Shown in pieces: positions 31,122 to 39,471 of a stretch of 64,000 bases of DNA (its first letter is position 1; each line of letters opens with the position of its first letter). This stretch comes from CAXTEJ01 sp964243295 (GTDB taxonomy: Bacteria; Actinomycetota; Actinomycetes; Actinomycetales; Angustibacteraceae): NCBI GenBank assembly GCA_964243295.1, contig CAXTEJ010000014.1, forward strand, positions 9,094 to 73,093. Direction: 5' to 3'. Position numbers and translations under genes: made by a program. The notes under the pieces were generated by a model. It did not search any database. It was not told the origin of the DNA and saw nothing but the letters and a program-made list of their open reading frames with translations.

Positions 31122-32729
31122 GTGAAGCTGTCGTCCGTGCGCGCTGGACGCCTCACCCCGACCAGGCGACGGGCCGGTGCGGCTGTCGCCGCCGGCGCGT
31201 CGGTGGTCCTCGCCGCGACCGGCGTGGCCCTCGGTGCCGGCCCCGCCGGCGCCACCCCTCCGGCAGCCGCTGCCCCGAGCGCCACCCGCGCCGCCGTGAC
31301 GCCGCTGCCCGCTGCCGCGGCCGGCCGCGACGTGCTGGCGAACCTGTGGGAGTGGAACTGGCCGTCCGTCGGCCGCGAGTGCACCCAGGTGCTCGGCCCC
31401 GCCGGCTACGGCGGTGTGCAGGTGGCCCCGCCCGCCGACAGCCTGTCGCGCGACTACACCAGTGACGACGCTCCGCTGCTGCACCCGTGGTGGGAGGTCT
31501 ACCAGCCCGTCAGCTACGCCCTGAACGGGCGCATGGGCACCGAGCAGCAGTTCCGCGACATGGTCTCCGCCTGCCGGGCAGCGGGCGTCAAGGTCTACGT
31601 CGACGCCGTGATCAACCACATGACCGGCCAGGGCACCACCTCCTACGGCGGCGTGACCTACTCGCACTTCGCCTACCCCGGCCTCTACACCGCGGCCGAC
31701 TTCCACCAGAGGGGTCGTGAGTGCAGCAGCACGACCGGTGGCATCGAGGACTTCAACGACTACCGCCAGGTCACCACCTGCGAGCTCGTCGGGCTCGCCG
31801 ACCTGCGCACCGACTCGCCCGCCGTCCGCACCAGGATCGCGGGCTATCTGAACAAGCTGCTGTCCTACGGCGTCAGTGGTTTCCGCGTCGACGCCGCCAA
31901 GCACGTCGGTGAGGACGACCTCGCGGCGATCCAGGCGCTGCTCAACCCGACGGCCGACGGCGAGAAGGCGTACGTCGCGCTCGAGGTGTTCCCCGGCAGC
32001 CCGGGCAGGCTGACACCGCAGGCGTTCAGCAGGGTCGGTGACGTGCTCGGTTTCGACTACGCCTACCAGCTCAAGAACGCGTTCAAGAGCTACCCGGTGG
32101 GCGCGACCGGCAACATCAGCTCGCTCAAGGTGTTCGGCGAGGCGGCAGGCCTCGTGGGCAGCGACGCGTCGCTGGTGTTCATCGAGAACCACGACACCGA
32201 GCGGGGCAGCGACACCCTGAGCTACAAGGACGGCGCGACCAACGTCATCGCCAACCAGTTCATGCTCGCCTACCCCTACGGAACGCCGCAGGTCTACTCC
32301 GCCTTCGCGTTCACCAACGGCTACGACTCGCCGCCGGCCGACGCCACGGGCTACGTCACCAACACCAGCTGCAGCAACGGCACCTGGGTCTGCGTCGACC
32401 GCTACACCGCCATCCGCTCGATGGTCGGTTTCCACAACTACGTGGGTTCCGAGCCGATCGAGAACTGGTACGACGACGGCGACAACTTCGTCGCGTTCAG
32501 CCGCGGCGACCGCGGGTTCTTCGCCGTCAACAACTCCACCCGCGCCAAGGGCGTTCGGCTGCAGACGGGCCTGGCCCGCGGCAGCTACTGCGACATCTCC
32601 GACGGGGGTGTCATCGGCGGCAGGTGCGTCGGCGCCCGCATCACGGTTGGTGCGAACGGTGTCGCGACGATGCGCGTCAGCGGCAAGGACGCCATCGCCT
32701 TCCGCGCCACCGACCGCGTGCGCAGCTGA
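31122..32729 (+). CDS. Secreted alpha-amylase, GH13
   Basis: A 535-residue extracellular starch-degrading enzyme. An Arg-rich start and hydrophobic stretch (VAAGASVVLAATGVALG) ending near AGATPP form a Sec-type signal peptide. The GH13 regions are clear: YVDAVINHMTG (region I), GFRVDAAKHVG (nucleophile Asp), VALEVFPGSPG (acid/base Glu) and FIENHDTERGS (third carboxylate). DVLANLWEWNWPSVGREC and GYGGVQVAPP mark the group of Streptomyces and animal-type alpha-amylases. The all-beta C domain ends YCDISDGG...GRCVGARITV. No starch-binding module follows. GTG 31122 is set by the GAGGAGG site. No maltose genes are adjacent. Confidence 0.93.
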   Translation: MKLSSVRAGRLTPTRRRAGAAVAAGASVVLAATGVALGAGPAGATPPAAAAPSATRAAVTPLPAAAAGRDVLANLWEWNWPSVGRECTQVLGPAGYGGVQVAPPADSLSRDYTSDDAPLLHPWWEVYQPVSYALNGRMGTEQQFRDMVSACRAAGVKVYVDAVINHMTGQGTTSYGGVTYSHFAYPGLYTAADFHQRGRECSSTTGGIEDFNDYRQVTTCELVGLADLRTDSPAVRTRIAGYLNKLLSYGVSGFRVDAAKHVGEDDLAAIQALLNPTADGEKAYVALEVFPGSPGRLTPQAFSRVGDVLGFDYAYQLKNAFKSYPVGATGNISSLKVFGEAAGLVGSDASLVFIENHDTERGSDTLSYKDGATNVIANQFMLAYPYGTPQVYSAFAFTNGYDSPPADATGYVTNTSCSNGTWVCVDRYTAIRSMVGFHNYVGSEPIENWYDDGDNFVAFSRGDRGFFAVNNSTRAKGVRLQTGLARGSYCDISDGGVIGGRCVGARITVGANGVATMRVSGKDAIAFRATDRVRS

Positions 32730-32751
32730 CCGTCCGAGCGCGCAGTGGCCA

Positions 32752-32791
32752 CCGGCCGTCTGTCCTGTCCGGGCCGGCGGACGGCGGCCGG
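32752..32791 (+). terminator. Possible hairpin terminator after amylase
   Basis: CCGGCCG (32752-32758) pairs with CGGCCGG (32785-32791), with a further imperfect GTCC/GGAC stem inside. It is 22 nt after the amylase stop. Confidence 0.4.
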
Positions 32792-32847
32792 CGGTCGACC
32801 GGGCTTCGACCGGGCTAGAACGTTGGTTGCGCAGGGGGTGGTGCACC

Positions 32848-32853
32848 TAGAGT
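32848..32853 (+). promoter_or_regulatory. -10 element TAGAGT for VOC gene
   Basis: TAGAGT ends 6 nt before ATG 32860. Confidence 0.45.
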
Positions 32854-32859
32854 GGAGCG

Positions 32860-33231
32860 ATGGCCTCGCGCATCTCCGAGCTGGTCGTCGACTGCCGTGA
32901 TGCGCCCGGGCTCGCGCGCTTCTGGTGCGAGGTGCTCGGCTTCGTCGTCCTCGACACCGACGACGGCGTGATCGAGGTCGGGCCGCTGCAGGGTTTCGGG
33001 GGCCTTCAGCCCACGATGGTGTTCAGCCCGACGTCCGAGCCGGGCACCGGTAAGCGGCGGCTGCACATCGACGTCAACCCCACCGACCGCGACCAGGACG
33101 CCGAGCTCGAACGACTTCTCGCCCTCGGCGCGCGCCCGGCTGACATCGGTCAGACCGGCGAGGAGTCGTGGCACGTCCTGCTCGACCCGGAGGACAACGA
33201 GTTCTGCCTGCTGCGACGCCGCCTCGCCTGA
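32860..33231 (+). CDS. VOC (glyoxalase-like) family protein
   Basis: A 123-residue protein with the vicinal oxygen chelate fold: ELVVDCRDAPGLARFWCEVL, GFVVLDTDDGVIEVGPLQGF, RRLHIDVNPTDRDQDAEL and SWHVLLDPEDNEFCLL. The two beta-alpha-beta-beta-beta units and the terminal DPEDNEFCLL are typical. It could be a metal-dependent lyase or dioxygenase, or a drug-binding protein; substrate unknown. It is followed by 129 bp without a recognisable gene before the GAF-ANTAR pair. Confidence 0.82.
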   Translation: MASRISELVVDCRDAPGLARFWCEVLGFVVLDTDDGVIEVGPLQGFGGLQPTMVFSPTSEPGTGKRRLHIDVNPTDRDQDAELERLLALGARPADIGQTGEESWHVLLDPEDNEFCLLRRRLA

Positions 33232-33360
33232 ACCGCACCGGTGAGCCGCCGGTCGCCGTCACGTGCGATCGCGATCGTGCCTGGGGTCGCGTGGGTGCAT
33301 CGCGAGGGCGCCTTCGGCCGCCCACTCGCGCGGGTGCGTTCCACTCTGCGGCGGGGTGAC

Positions 33361-34137
33361 ATGGTGACGTGTGAGGATGTCGAGGTGGAGTTGGCCCGGC
33401 TCAAAGAGAGCTTGGGTGCCGCGCTCGTCGGAGCGTCGAGCCCCTTGATCGCCGCAGAGCAGCTGTGCCACGCGTGCGTGGGCCTGCTCGACGTCGATGG
33501 TGCCTCGATCTCGCTCATCGACGCCGGCGGCGCGATGCAGGGGACGTTCGGGTCCAGTGGTGCCGTGAGTCGAGAGCTCGACGAGCTCCAGTTCACCTAT
33601 GGGCAGGGGCCGTGCTTGGACGCGTTCACGCAGAACCGGCCGGTCTACGTGGAAGATCTCGACCTGCCCGGCGAGGACCGCTGGCCCGCGCTGGCGGAGG
33701 CGGTCCTGGAGCATGGCGTTCGGGCGGTGTACGCCCTGCCGGTGACGGTCGCGAGCAAGCCGATCGGCGCCCTCGATCTGTTTCGGCTTCGCAGCGGTCC
33801 CCTCGACGGTGACGCGTTGACGGGCGGGCTGTGGGCTGCCGGGTTGGCGGCGCTGCCCCTGCTGGACCTGATGAACGCCGACCTCGACTGGCAAGCCGCC
33901 GCCACGGGTCAGTACGGGTTGCAGCAGCTCGCGTCCCTCGAACGCGTCGAGGTCTACCAAGCCACCGGGATGATCGTCGGGGGACTCCAGGTCGAACCCG
34001 CAGAGGCGCTGGTCAGGCTTCGAGCCCATGCCATCACGCGCGGCCTGACGGCGAGCCAGGTGGCCTACCAGATTCTGGACCGTCGCCTGGTCGCTGAGGA
34101 CGGCGACCTGTGGCCCGGCGACGGGAGCACCCCGTGA
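33361..34137 (+). CDS. GAF-ANTAR transcription antiterminator
   Basis: A 258-residue regulator. The GAF sensor domain (about 20-165) has CVGLLDVDGASISLIDAGG, FTYGQGPCLDAFTQNRPVYV and ALPVTVASKPIGALDLFR. The C-terminal ANTAR RNA-binding domain (about 195-250) has VEVYQATGMIVGGLQVEPAE and LRAHAITRGLTASQVAYQIL. ANTAR proteins bind paired RNA hairpins and prevent termination. There is no receiver domain, so the GAF ligand, rather than a kinase, should control it. ATG 33361 is chosen as the first codon giving a normal N-terminus. Its stop overlaps the GTG of a second GAF-ANTAR gene. Confidence 0.88.
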   Translation: MVTCEDVEVELARLKESLGAALVGASSPLIAAEQLCHACVGLLDVDGASISLIDAGGAMQGTFGSSGAVSRELDELQFTYGQGPCLDAFTQNRPVYVEDLDLPGEDRWPALAEAVLEHGVRAVYALPVTVASKPIGALDLFRLRSGPLDGDALTGGLWAAGLAALPLLDLMNADLDWQAAATGQYGLQQLASLERVEVYQATGMIVGGLQVEPAEALVRLRAHAITRGLTASQVAYQILDRRLVAEDGDLWPGDGSTP

Positions 34138-34895
34138 GCGGGCACGAGGCCCGGCGCGAGGACGACGTCGTCGCGGCGTTCGTGGCGATGGCGGGCAGCC
34201 TGGTCGCGGGCGAGGACGTGACAGATCTCCTGGCCACGCTCGCGAGCGAGTGCGCCCGGCTGCTCGACGTCAAGCATGCGGGACTGCTGCTCGCGGACCG
34301 CCGCGGCACGCTGCACGTCGTCGCGGCGTCCTCGGAGCGCGCCGCGGATCTGGAGGCGTTCCAGGCCCAGCGAGGGCAGGGCCCGTGTCACGACGCGTAC
34401 AGCGAAGGACGGCCGGTCCTGGTCCCCGACGTCGCCGCCGCCACCGACCGGTGGCCGGCTTTCGTCCCGGTGGCGCTGAGCCAGGGCGTGGCGAGCGTGC
34501 ATGCCGTACCGCTGCGGCTGCGCGATCGGGTCCTCGGCGCGCTTGGCCTGTTCGGGTCATCGCCTGGTGAGCTCAACCCGCAGGACCTGCGCCTCGCTCA
34601 GGGCCTGGCGGACGTCGCGACGATCGCGCTCGTGCAGGAGCGGCTCGTGGCCGACCAGGAAGCCGTGAACGAGCAGCTCCAGACCGCCCTGGACAGCCGT
34701 GTCGTGCTGGAGCAGGCCAAGGGGGTGCTCGCTCAGCGCGGCCTGGACATGGAGCAGGCTTACGCGGTGCTGCGCCAGTACGCCCGCGATCACAACCTCA
34801 AGATCGCCGACGTGGCGCGCGCGCTGGTGCAGCGGACCCTGCCGGCGGGGATCGTGCTGGACCACGCCTCGTCGCATCGCCCCCGCACGGACTGA
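34134..34895 (+). CDS. Second GAF-ANTAR antiterminator
   Basis: A 253-residue paralogue of the preceding gene. GAF: LLDVKHAGLLLADRRGTLHV, AQRGQGPCHDAYSEGRPVLV and AVPLRLRDRVLGALGLFG. ANTAR: LDSRVVLEQAKGVLAQRGLD, then MEQAYAVLRQYARDHN and KIADVARALVQRTLP. This is the canonical ANTAR pattern, with the conserved QAKG(V/M)L and the A-x-L-R sequence, closer to consensus than its neighbour. The GTG overlaps the previous stop by 4 nt, so the two are made together and may form heterodimers. A pair of RNA hairpins follows about 100 nt downstream. Confidence 0.9.
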   Translation: MSGHEARREDDVVAAFVAMAGSLVAGEDVTDLLATLASECARLLDVKHAGLLLADRRGTLHVVAASSERAADLEAFQAQRGQGPCHDAYSEGRPVLVPDVAAATDRWPAFVPVALSQGVASVHAVPLRLRDRVLGALGLFGSSPGELNPQDLRLAQGLADVATIALVQERLVADQEAVNEQLQTALDSRVVLEQAKGVLAQRGLDMEQAYAVLRQYARDHNLKIADVARALVQRTLPAGIVLDHASSHRPRTD

Positions 34896-34992
34896 GGGCC
34901 TGTCGGGGCGGTGCCGGCGTACCGCGCCGTCGGACAGTGACCCAGCTCGCGGCCGGCCCTGGCGTGCCGGCAGCGCAACCAGCCCGTGCACC

Positions 34993-35038
34993 GTGACTAT
35001 CTGTGTAAGATTCGTCACAGCACACCCAGGTGGTGTGC
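34993..35038 (+). promoter_or_regulatory. Tandem RNA hairpins, candidate ANTAR target
   Basis: The first hairpin is GTGAC-t-ATCT-gtgta-AGAT-tc-GTCAC (34993-35018). One nt later comes GCACACC-caggt-GGTGTGC (35020-35038). Two closely spaced hairpins before a gene are the architecture bound by ANTAR dimers, but the loops are 5 nt here rather than the usual 6 with A1/G4. They precede the GGDEF-EAL start by 46 nt. A simple terminator is the alternative. Confidence 0.4.
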
Positions 35039-35083
35039 CCCGTCTAGATCCCGCGGGTGGATCGAACGCGGGTGGGGACGGTC

Positions 35084-37009
35084 ATGGTCAGTGAACGCCA
35101 GCTGTCGGCGGTGCTCAGCGACTTCGCGCGCACGATGGTGACCGACTTCCCGATCCAGGCCATCTTGGACGAGCTCGTCGACCGCATCGTCGAAGTGCTG
35201 CCCGTCACCGCCGCTGGCGTCAGCCTCATCGAAGTTGGCTCCGCTCCGCACTACGTCGCCGCGTCCAACGCCGGGGCGCTGCAGCTCGAGCAGCTGCAGA
35301 CTGCCCTGGGGCACGGGCCCTGCGTGACCGCGTACACCACCGGACACCCGGTCTGCATCTCAGACCTGCACGCCACCGACGACTACCCGGAATTCACGGC
35401 GATCGCCGCAAGCACCGGCATCACGGCGGCGTTCGCCATCCCGCTGCGGCACGGCGACGAGCGACTTGGTGCGCTCGACCTGTTCCGCGACACCCCTGGG
35501 CCGTTGTCGGCCGCCGACCTGGCAGCTGCACAAACGCTGTCCGAGGTGACCACCGCCTACCTGCTGAACGCCCGCGCCCGCGAGCAGGCATTCGCCGTGG
35601 CCGAGCGGTTCCGGAACGGGGCGCTGCACGACGCTCTGACCGGCCTGCCGAACCGGGCCCTGCTGCATCAGCGACTCGAGCACGCCGCCGCGCGGGCGCG
35701 ACGCAGTCACGCCAACGCGGCGGTGCTGTTCGCCGACCTCGACGGGTTCAAGCAGGTCAACGACACCTACGGCCACTCGGTCGGCGATGCGCTGCTGGTT
35801 GCTGTGGCACACCGGCTGCAGTCGCTGCTGCGCCCCGGGGACACCCTGGCCCGGGTGTCAGGCGATGAGTTCGTCATCCTGTGCGAGGACATCGCCGCGA
35901 CCAGCGACGTGGAGACTCTCGCGCGGCGCGTCGATGAGGCGTTCACCCGACCGTTCGACCTGCTCCACGGCGGCGCCGGAGCAGCCATGGGCGGGGTCGC
36001 GCCGGGCCGAGCGCTCAGCGGGGCCGACCCGGGCGGACCTGGACAGGGGGGCCGGCTGCAGGTTCGCGTCTCGGCCAGCGTCGGCATGGCCTACGCCGGC
36101 CGAGCCGAGGACATCAGTCACCGCCTGGTTCGTGAGGCCGACACCGCCATGTACCAAGCCAAGCGCAAGGGCGGTGCGGCCCACCAGCTCATCGACCTCC
36201 GCGAGGCGAGACAGACCGCTGACCGCCTCGAGCTCGTCGGTGACCTGCAGGCGGCCTTCGCTGCCAGGCAGCTGAACGTGGTGTACCAGCCGATCGTGCG
36301 GATGGCTGATGGTTCAGTCAGTGGGGTCGAGGCGCTGCTGCGCTGGTCGCACCCGCTGCGCGGGCCGGTCGACCCGCTGACGGTCGTGTCGATCGCCGAG
36401 CAGAGCTCGCTGATCCTGGACGTCGGTGCCTGGGTGCTGCGCACCGCCTGCACCGACCACCGACGGTTGGCGTCTGCACACGGCGGCTGCCCCCTCGACA
36501 TGGCAGTCAACGTCTCCGCCCGGCAGCTGATGGACCCCGACTACCCCACACAGGTCGCCGACGTCCTCGACGACACCGGCACCGATCCGGCCTGCGTGAT
36601 CCTGGAGATGACGGAGGGGATCTTCCTCGACGACCCAGGACGGACCGTTGCGGTCCTTGGTCAGCTCAAGAGCCTCGGAGTGCGCCTGGCGTTGGACGAC
36701 TTCGGGACCGGCTACTCCTCGCTGAGCTACCTGCGGCAGTACCCCGTCGACATCGTCAAGATCGACCAGGGGTTCATCGCCGACATCGGGCAGCAGCCCA
36801 GCGGCAGCGCCATCATCGGCGCGGTCACCAACCTGGCGCACGTCCTCGGCCTGACGGTCACCGCCGAGGGCGTCGAGACCGCAGCCCAGCACGACGAGGT
36901 CACCAGCATCGGCTGTGAGTACGCACAGGGATACCACTACTGGCGGCCGCACACCCTCGAGCACCTCAGCGCACAGCTGCGCCAGCACACCACCAGTCAT
37001 CGGGCCTGA
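35084..37009 (+). CDS. GAF-GGDEF-EAL cyclic-di-GMP protein
   Basis: A 641-residue soluble protein. The GAF domain (about 1-165) shares LGHGPCVTAYTTGHPVCI and AIPLRHGDERLGALDLFR with the two upstream ANTAR proteins. The GGDEF domain (about 185-370) has ADLDGFKQVNDTYGHSVGDA but SGDEF instead of GGDEF, plus a Gly/Pro-rich insertion (GAGAAMGGVAPGRALSG) before SASVGMAYAG. The EAL domain (about 375-630) is well kept: VEALLRWSHP, NVSARQL, LEMTEG, DDFGTGYSSLSYL, VKIDQGFI and AEGVET. It is therefore probably an active phosphodiesterase; cyclase activity is possible because SGDEF can be functional. ATG 35084 follows GGGGACGG; an in-frame GTG at 35057 is the alternative. Confidence 0.88.
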   Translation: MVSERQLSAVLSDFARTMVTDFPIQAILDELVDRIVEVLPVTAAGVSLIEVGSAPHYVAASNAGALQLEQLQTALGHGPCVTAYTTGHPVCISDLHATDDYPEFTAIAASTGITAAFAIPLRHGDERLGALDLFRDTPGPLSAADLAAAQTLSEVTTAYLLNARAREQAFAVAERFRNGALHDALTGLPNRALLHQRLEHAAARARRSHANAAVLFADLDGFKQVNDTYGHSVGDALLVAVAHRLQSLLRPGDTLARVSGDEFVILCEDIAATSDVETLARRVDEAFTRPFDLLHGGAGAAMGGVAPGRALSGADPGGPGQGGRLQVRVSASVGMAYAGRAEDISHRLVREADTAMYQAKRKGGAAHQLIDLREARQTADRLELVGDLQAAFAARQLNVVYQPIVRMADGSVSGVEALLRWSHPLRGPVDPLTVVSIAEQSSLILDVGAWVLRTACTDHRRLASAHGGCPLDMAVNVSARQLMDPDYPTQVADVLDDTGTDPACVILEMTEGIFLDDPGRTVAVLGQLKSLGVRLALDDFGTGYSSLSYLRQYPVDIVKIDQGFIADIGQQPSGSAIIGAVTNLAHVLGLTVTAEGVETAAQHDEVTSIGCEYAQGYHYWRPHTLEHLSAQLRQHTTSHRA

Positions 37010-37094
37010 TGGACACGCCGCGTCGTCAGCTGCGATGCGACAAAGCCACGGGCGCTCAGCAGTCCCGTCTCACCGGTCTGCGACACTCGCCGCC

Positions 37095-37883
37095 ATGCGG
37101 ATCACGGTGTGCGAGCTGCGCACTCTCGCGGGGGCGCTGGAGGAGGACTGGGCGGGCCTGGTCGAGCACGTGGCGGCTGAGCGGGCGCAGCTGGTCGTGC
37201 TGCCCGAGCTGGGCTTCGCGCCGTGGTTCGCCGCGCAGAAGCCCGTCGACGACGGTCCGTGGCGGGCTTCGGTGTCGGCGCACGAGGCTTGGCTGCAGCG
37301 GTTGGCCGAGCTGCCCGCGGCGGTGATCGGGACGCGCCCGGTGGACCGGGCGAACGGCCGACGCAACGAGGCCTACGCTGCCGAGGCCGGTGGCCCGCTG
37401 CGGGCGCTGCACGACAAGAGCTACCTGCCGGACGAACCGGGTTTCTGGGAGGCGTCGTGGTACGGGCGGGGCAGCGGCGGCCACGCCGTCCACGACCTCG
37501 CCGGGCTGCGCGCCGGGGTGCTGGTGTGCACCGAGCTGTGGTTCCTCGAGCACGCCCGCGCGTACGGGCGGGACGGGGCGCACGTCGTTGCGACTCCCCG
37601 CTGCACGCCTGCGTCGTCGCTGGACACGTGGCTCGCAGGAGGGCGCACCTGCGCCGTGCTGTCAGGGGCATGGTCGATGTCGTCGAACTCCGCGCAGCCC
37701 GAGCACGGCGGGTTGGGCTGGGCGATCGATCCGGAGGGCGAGGTCGTGGCGACCACGTCGCGCGAGCGCCCCTTCGTCACGGTCGACATCGACCTGGCAG
37801 ACGCCGACGCCGCGAAGGAGCGCTACCCGCGCTACGTCCCCGACCTGCCGCAGCAGCCGGACGCCCTGATGGGCACTCACTGA
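37095..37883 (+). CDS. Carbon-nitrogen hydrolase (nitrilase superfamily)
   Basis: A 262-residue amidase-like enzyme with the Glu-Lys-Cys triad in VVLPELGFAPWFA, LHDKSYLPDEPGFWEA and GVLVCTELWFLEHA. The fold matches the nitrilase superfamily, and the length is typical of its omega-amidase/carbamoylase branches. The final segments SGAWSMSSNS and GWAIDPEGEVVATTS agree with this. The substrate is unknown; the Cys environment CTELWF, in place of the commoner C-Y/W-D, sets it apart from known families. It stands between the c-di-GMP gene and convergent glnA1. Confidence 0.82.
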   Translation: MRITVCELRTLAGALEEDWAGLVEHVAAERAQLVVLPELGFAPWFAAQKPVDDGPWRASVSAHEAWLQRLAELPAAVIGTRPVDRANGRRNEAYAAEAGGPLRALHDKSYLPDEPGFWEASWYGRGSGGHAVHDLAGLRAGVLVCTELWFLEHARAYGRDGAHVVATPRCTPASSLDTWLAGGRTCAVLSGAWSMSSNSAQPEHGGLGWAIDPEGEVVATTSRERPFVTVDIDLADADAAKERYPRYVPDLPQQPDALMGTH

Positions 37884-37914
37884 CGTCGCCGCGTGGCTCC
37901 GCCTGGGGTGGTGG

Positions 37915-37977
37915 CGCGAACGAGCCCGCACGGACCGCCGTGGCAGTGGTGCCGGCGGCTCGTGCGGGCTCGTCGCG
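37915..37977. terminator. Bidirectional terminator between amidase and glnA1
   Basis: ACGAGCCCGCACG (37920-37932) is exactly complementary to CGTGCGGGCTCGT (37961-37973), and the stem extends by CGCG past a bulged A. It sits between convergent genes. Confidence 0.75.
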
Positions 37978-37988
37978 CCCCTCAGGGC

Positions 37989-39413
37989 TCAGATGTCGAA
38001 GTACAGCTCGAACTCGTGCGGGTGGGGCCGCAGCCGGATCGGGTCGACCTCGTTCTTGCGCTTGTACTCGATCCACGTCTCGATCAGGTCGGGGGCGAAC
38101 ACGTTGCCCTCGGTGAGGTACTCGTGGTCGGCCTCGAGGGTGTCGAGCACCTCCGACAGCGTGCCCGGCACCTGCTGGATCGCGGCGTGCTCCTCCGGCG
38201 GCAGCTCGTAGAGGTCCTTGTCGACCGGGTCCGGCGGCTCGATCCGGTTCTTGATCCCGTCGAGGCCCGCCATGAGCATCGCCGAGAACGCGAGGTAGGG
38301 GTTGCACGAGGGGTCGGGCACCCGGAACTCGATGCGCTTGGCCTTCGGGTTCGAGCCGGTGACCGGGATGCGGACGCAGGCCGAGCGGTTGCGCGCGGAG
38401 TAGACCAGGTTGACCGGGGCCTCGTAGCCGGGCACCAGCCGGTGGTAGGAGTTCACCGTCGGGTTGGTGAACGCCAGCAGCGACGGCGCGTGCTTGAGCA
38501 GCCCGCCGATGTACCAGCGCGCCGTGTCCGACAGGCCGCCGTAGCCGGTCTCGTCGTAGAACAGCGGCTCGCCGTCCTTCCACAGCGACTGGTGGCAGTG
38601 CATGCCCGAGCCGTTGTCGCCGAACAGGGGCTTGGGCATGAAGGTCGCGGTGCGGCCGGCCTGGTGCACGACGTTCTTGACGACGTACTTGAAGAGCATG
38701 ACCTTGTCGGCCGACTTCGCGAGGCTGTCGAACCGGTAGTTGATCTCGGCCTGGCCCGCGGTGCCGACCTCGTGGTGCGAGCGCTCGACCTGCAGCCCCA
38801 GCTTGTCGAGCTCGAGGCAGATCTCGTCGCGCAGGTCGGCGAAGTGGTCGACCGGCGGCACGGGGAAGTACCCGCCCTTGTACGGCGTCTTGTGACCGAG
38901 GTTGCCGCCCTCCTCGACGCGGCCGGTGTTCCAGGCCGCCTCGATGGAGTCGATGTAGTAGAAGCTCGACGACTGGCTGGTCTGGAAACGCACGTCGTCG
39001 AAGATGTAGAACTCCGCCTCGGGGGCGAAGAAGGCGGTGTCGGCGATGCCGGTCGACTTCAGGTAGGCCTCGGCCTTGTGGGCCACCTGGCGGGGGTCGC
39101 GGCTGTAGGGCTCGTCGGTGAACGGGTCGACCACGCTCATGTTGATGTTGAGCGTCTTCTCGATGCGGAACGGGTCGATGTAGGCCGTGTCGAGGTCGGG
39201 GATCAGCTTCATGTCGGACTCGTGGATCGACTGGAAACCTCGGATCGAGGACCCGTCGAACATCTGGCCGTCGGCGAAGAAGTCGGCGCCGACCGAGGCG
39301 GCCGGGACGTTGAAGTGCTGCATCACCCCCGGCAGGTCGCAGAAGCGCACGTCGACGAACTTGACGTCCTCGTCCGTGATGAACTTGGTGACCTCATCGG
39401 GGTTGCTGAACAT
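37989..39413 (-). CDS. glnA: Glutamine synthetase type I (GlnA1)
   Basis: A 474-residue dodecameric enzyme joining ammonium to glutamate. It has FDGSSIRGFQSIHESDMKLI, APEAEFYIFDD, GDNGSGMHCHQSLW (active-site His), and the ATP-site NLVYSARNRSACVRIP. The adenylylation site is intact: Tyr402 in VDKDLYELPPEEHAA, the target of GlnE. The conserved start MFSNPDEVTKFITDEDVKFV supports ATG 39413. A GlnR-type operator of four half-sites lies 58-95 bp upstream, so it should respond to both transcriptional and covalent nitrogen control. It is divergent from the RDD gene. Confidence 0.97.
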   Translation of the reverse strand: MFSNPDEVTKFITDEDVKFVDVRFCDLPGVMQHFNVPAASVGADFFADGQMFDGSSIRGFQSIHESDMKLIPDLDTAYIDPFRIEKTLNINMSVVDPFTDEPYSRDPRQVAHKAEAYLKSTGIADTAFFAPEAEFYIFDDVRFQTSQSSSFYYIDSIEAAWNTGRVEEGGNLGHKTPYKGGYFPVPPVDHFADLRDEICLELDKLGLQVERSHHEVGTAGQAEINYRFDSLAKSADKVMLFKYVVKNVVHQAGRTATFMPKPLFGDNGSGMHCHQSLWKDGEPLFYDETGYGGLSDTARWYIGGLLKHAPSLLAFTNPTVNSYHRLVPGYEAPVNLVYSARNRSACVRIPVTGSNPKAKRIEFRVPDPSCNPYLAFSAMLMAGLDGIKNRIEPPDPVDKDLYELPPEEHAAIQQVPGTLSEVLDTLEADHEYLTEGNVFAPDLIETWIEYKRKNEVDPIRLRPHPHEFELYFDI

Positions 39414-39451
39414 CCATCCTCCTCCGACCCGGGGACACGCTCCCCGACGCG

Positions 39452-39471
39452 CCGACCGTAAGGACGGTCGG
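39452..39471. promoter_or_regulatory. Palindrome between GlnR box and glnA
   Basis: CCGACCGT-aagg-ACGGTCGG is an 8-bp perfect inverted repeat next to the GlnR-like box. It could be a 5' leader hairpin or a second operator. Confidence 0.5.

Noticed and set aside
33257..33285. CGATCGCGATCG palindrome before the GAF-ANTAR pair as an operator
   Set aside because: Self-complementary CG-rich 12-mers are expected by chance at this composition and no second copy or -10 context supports it.
37893..39461. Long plus-strand open frame of over 500 codons opposite glnA1
   Set aside because: It mirrors glnA codons, is Val/Arg/His-rich low complexity, and glnA1 is certain on the other strand.
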